Source of the DNA: CAYPHA01 sp964410215
GTDB lineage: Bacteria > Calditrichota > Calditrichia > Calditrichales > CAYPHA01
Length of the DNA: 6,427 bases
Direction of reading: 5' to 3'
Assembly: GCA_964410215.1 (NCBI GenBank)
Contig: CAYPHA010000135.1
Span: 1-6,427, forward strand
In this document: positions 6,292-6,427 of the stretch, in pieces
How positions within the stretch are numbered: position 1 is the stretch's first letter
Layout: each line of letters begins with the position of its first letter
The notes under the pieces: generated by a model
What the model saw: the letters and a program-made list of their open reading frames with translations, nothing else
What the model was told of the DNA's origin: nothing
Databases searched by the model: none
Translations under genes and position numbers: made by a program

Positions 6292-6311
6292 ATAATTGAG
6301 TAGCAGGGGCT

Positions 6312-6427
6312 TTAGTACATACCGCCCATGCCGCCCATACCACCCGGAGGCATTGCCGGGGCGGCTGCTTTTTCTTCTTCCGGTTTATCCGTGATCAGCG
6401 CTTCCGTCATCAGCAGCAGACCGGCTA
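6312..6427 (-). CDS. groL: 60 kDa chaperonin GroEL, C-terminal end only
   Basis: GroEL is the ATP-driven folding chamber of the cytoplasm. Only the last 37 complete codons are in the window; the gene continues beyond 6427. The visible part begins AGLLLMTEALITDKPEEEKA, which matches the conserved end of the equatorial domain in chaperonins (usual form TEA.V.DKPE). It is followed by an alanine- and proline-rich linker and the flexible GGM repeat tail (PPGGMGGMGGMY). The final tyrosine after the last GGM is less common than a terminal methionine. The stop TAA is at 6312-6314 and is followed by a strong terminator, so the gene is not co-transcribed with the downstream folB block except by readthrough. 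Confidence 0.95.
   Translation of the reverse strand, partial: AGLLLMTEALITDKPEEEKAAAPAMPPGGMGGMGGMY

Noticed and set aside
1..6427. Insertion sequences, CRISPR repeats, tRNA or rRNA genes, phage or defence genes
   Set aside because: I looked on both strands and saw no repeated units, inverted terminal repeats, cloverleaf signatures or matching protein motifs. The space is nearly all filled by housekeeping and energy-metabolism genes.

Overview
The window carries the tail-to-tail ends of two gene-dense blocks. No mobile element, CRISPR array, tRNA or rRNA is visible. Positions 1-4459 (+ strand) hold most of an Rnf electron-transport operon in the order rnfB-C-D-G-E-A, with only the 3' part of rnfB inside the window. 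Positions 4465-6190 (- strand) hold a compact block, read in the order folB, folK, a deoxynucleoside kinase and a small single-pass membrane protein. A candidate promoter lies just upstream of folB. Positions 6261-6427 (- strand) hold the last 37 codons of a GroEL chaperonin gene and its rho-independent terminator.

The organism looks like a Gram-negative bacterium with an anaerobic or fermentative energy metabolism. The gene order rnfBCDGEA, the long polyferredoxin-type RnfB C-terminus, the DUF4834-like small protein and the kinase next to folK recall Bacteroidota and neighbouring FCB-type lineages (Calditrichota, Marinimicrobia, Cloacimonadota). This is an inference from remembered family features; the window alone does not fix the phylum.

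The Rnf complex couples electron transfer between reduced ferredoxin and NAD+ to Na+ or H+ movement across the inner membrane. RnfB takes electrons from ferredoxin, RnfC binds NAD(H) and carries FMN and two 4Fe-4S clusters, RnfD and RnfG carry covalently bound FMN, and RnfA/RnfE form a membrane pair that holds a further iron-sulfur site. All visible joints in this operon are overlaps of 1 or 8 nt or a 2-nt gap, so the genes are almost certainly co-transcribed and translationally coupled. The operon promoter is outside the window.

The minus-strand block supplies two consecutive steps of folate synthesis (FolB, FolK) and a salvage kinase for deoxynucleosides. Most of the window is conventional. 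The points most worth a second look are the broken reading frame at the window-edge end of rnfB, the uncharacterised small membrane protein, and the 5-nt convergent junction between rnfA and that gene, which has no visible terminator.
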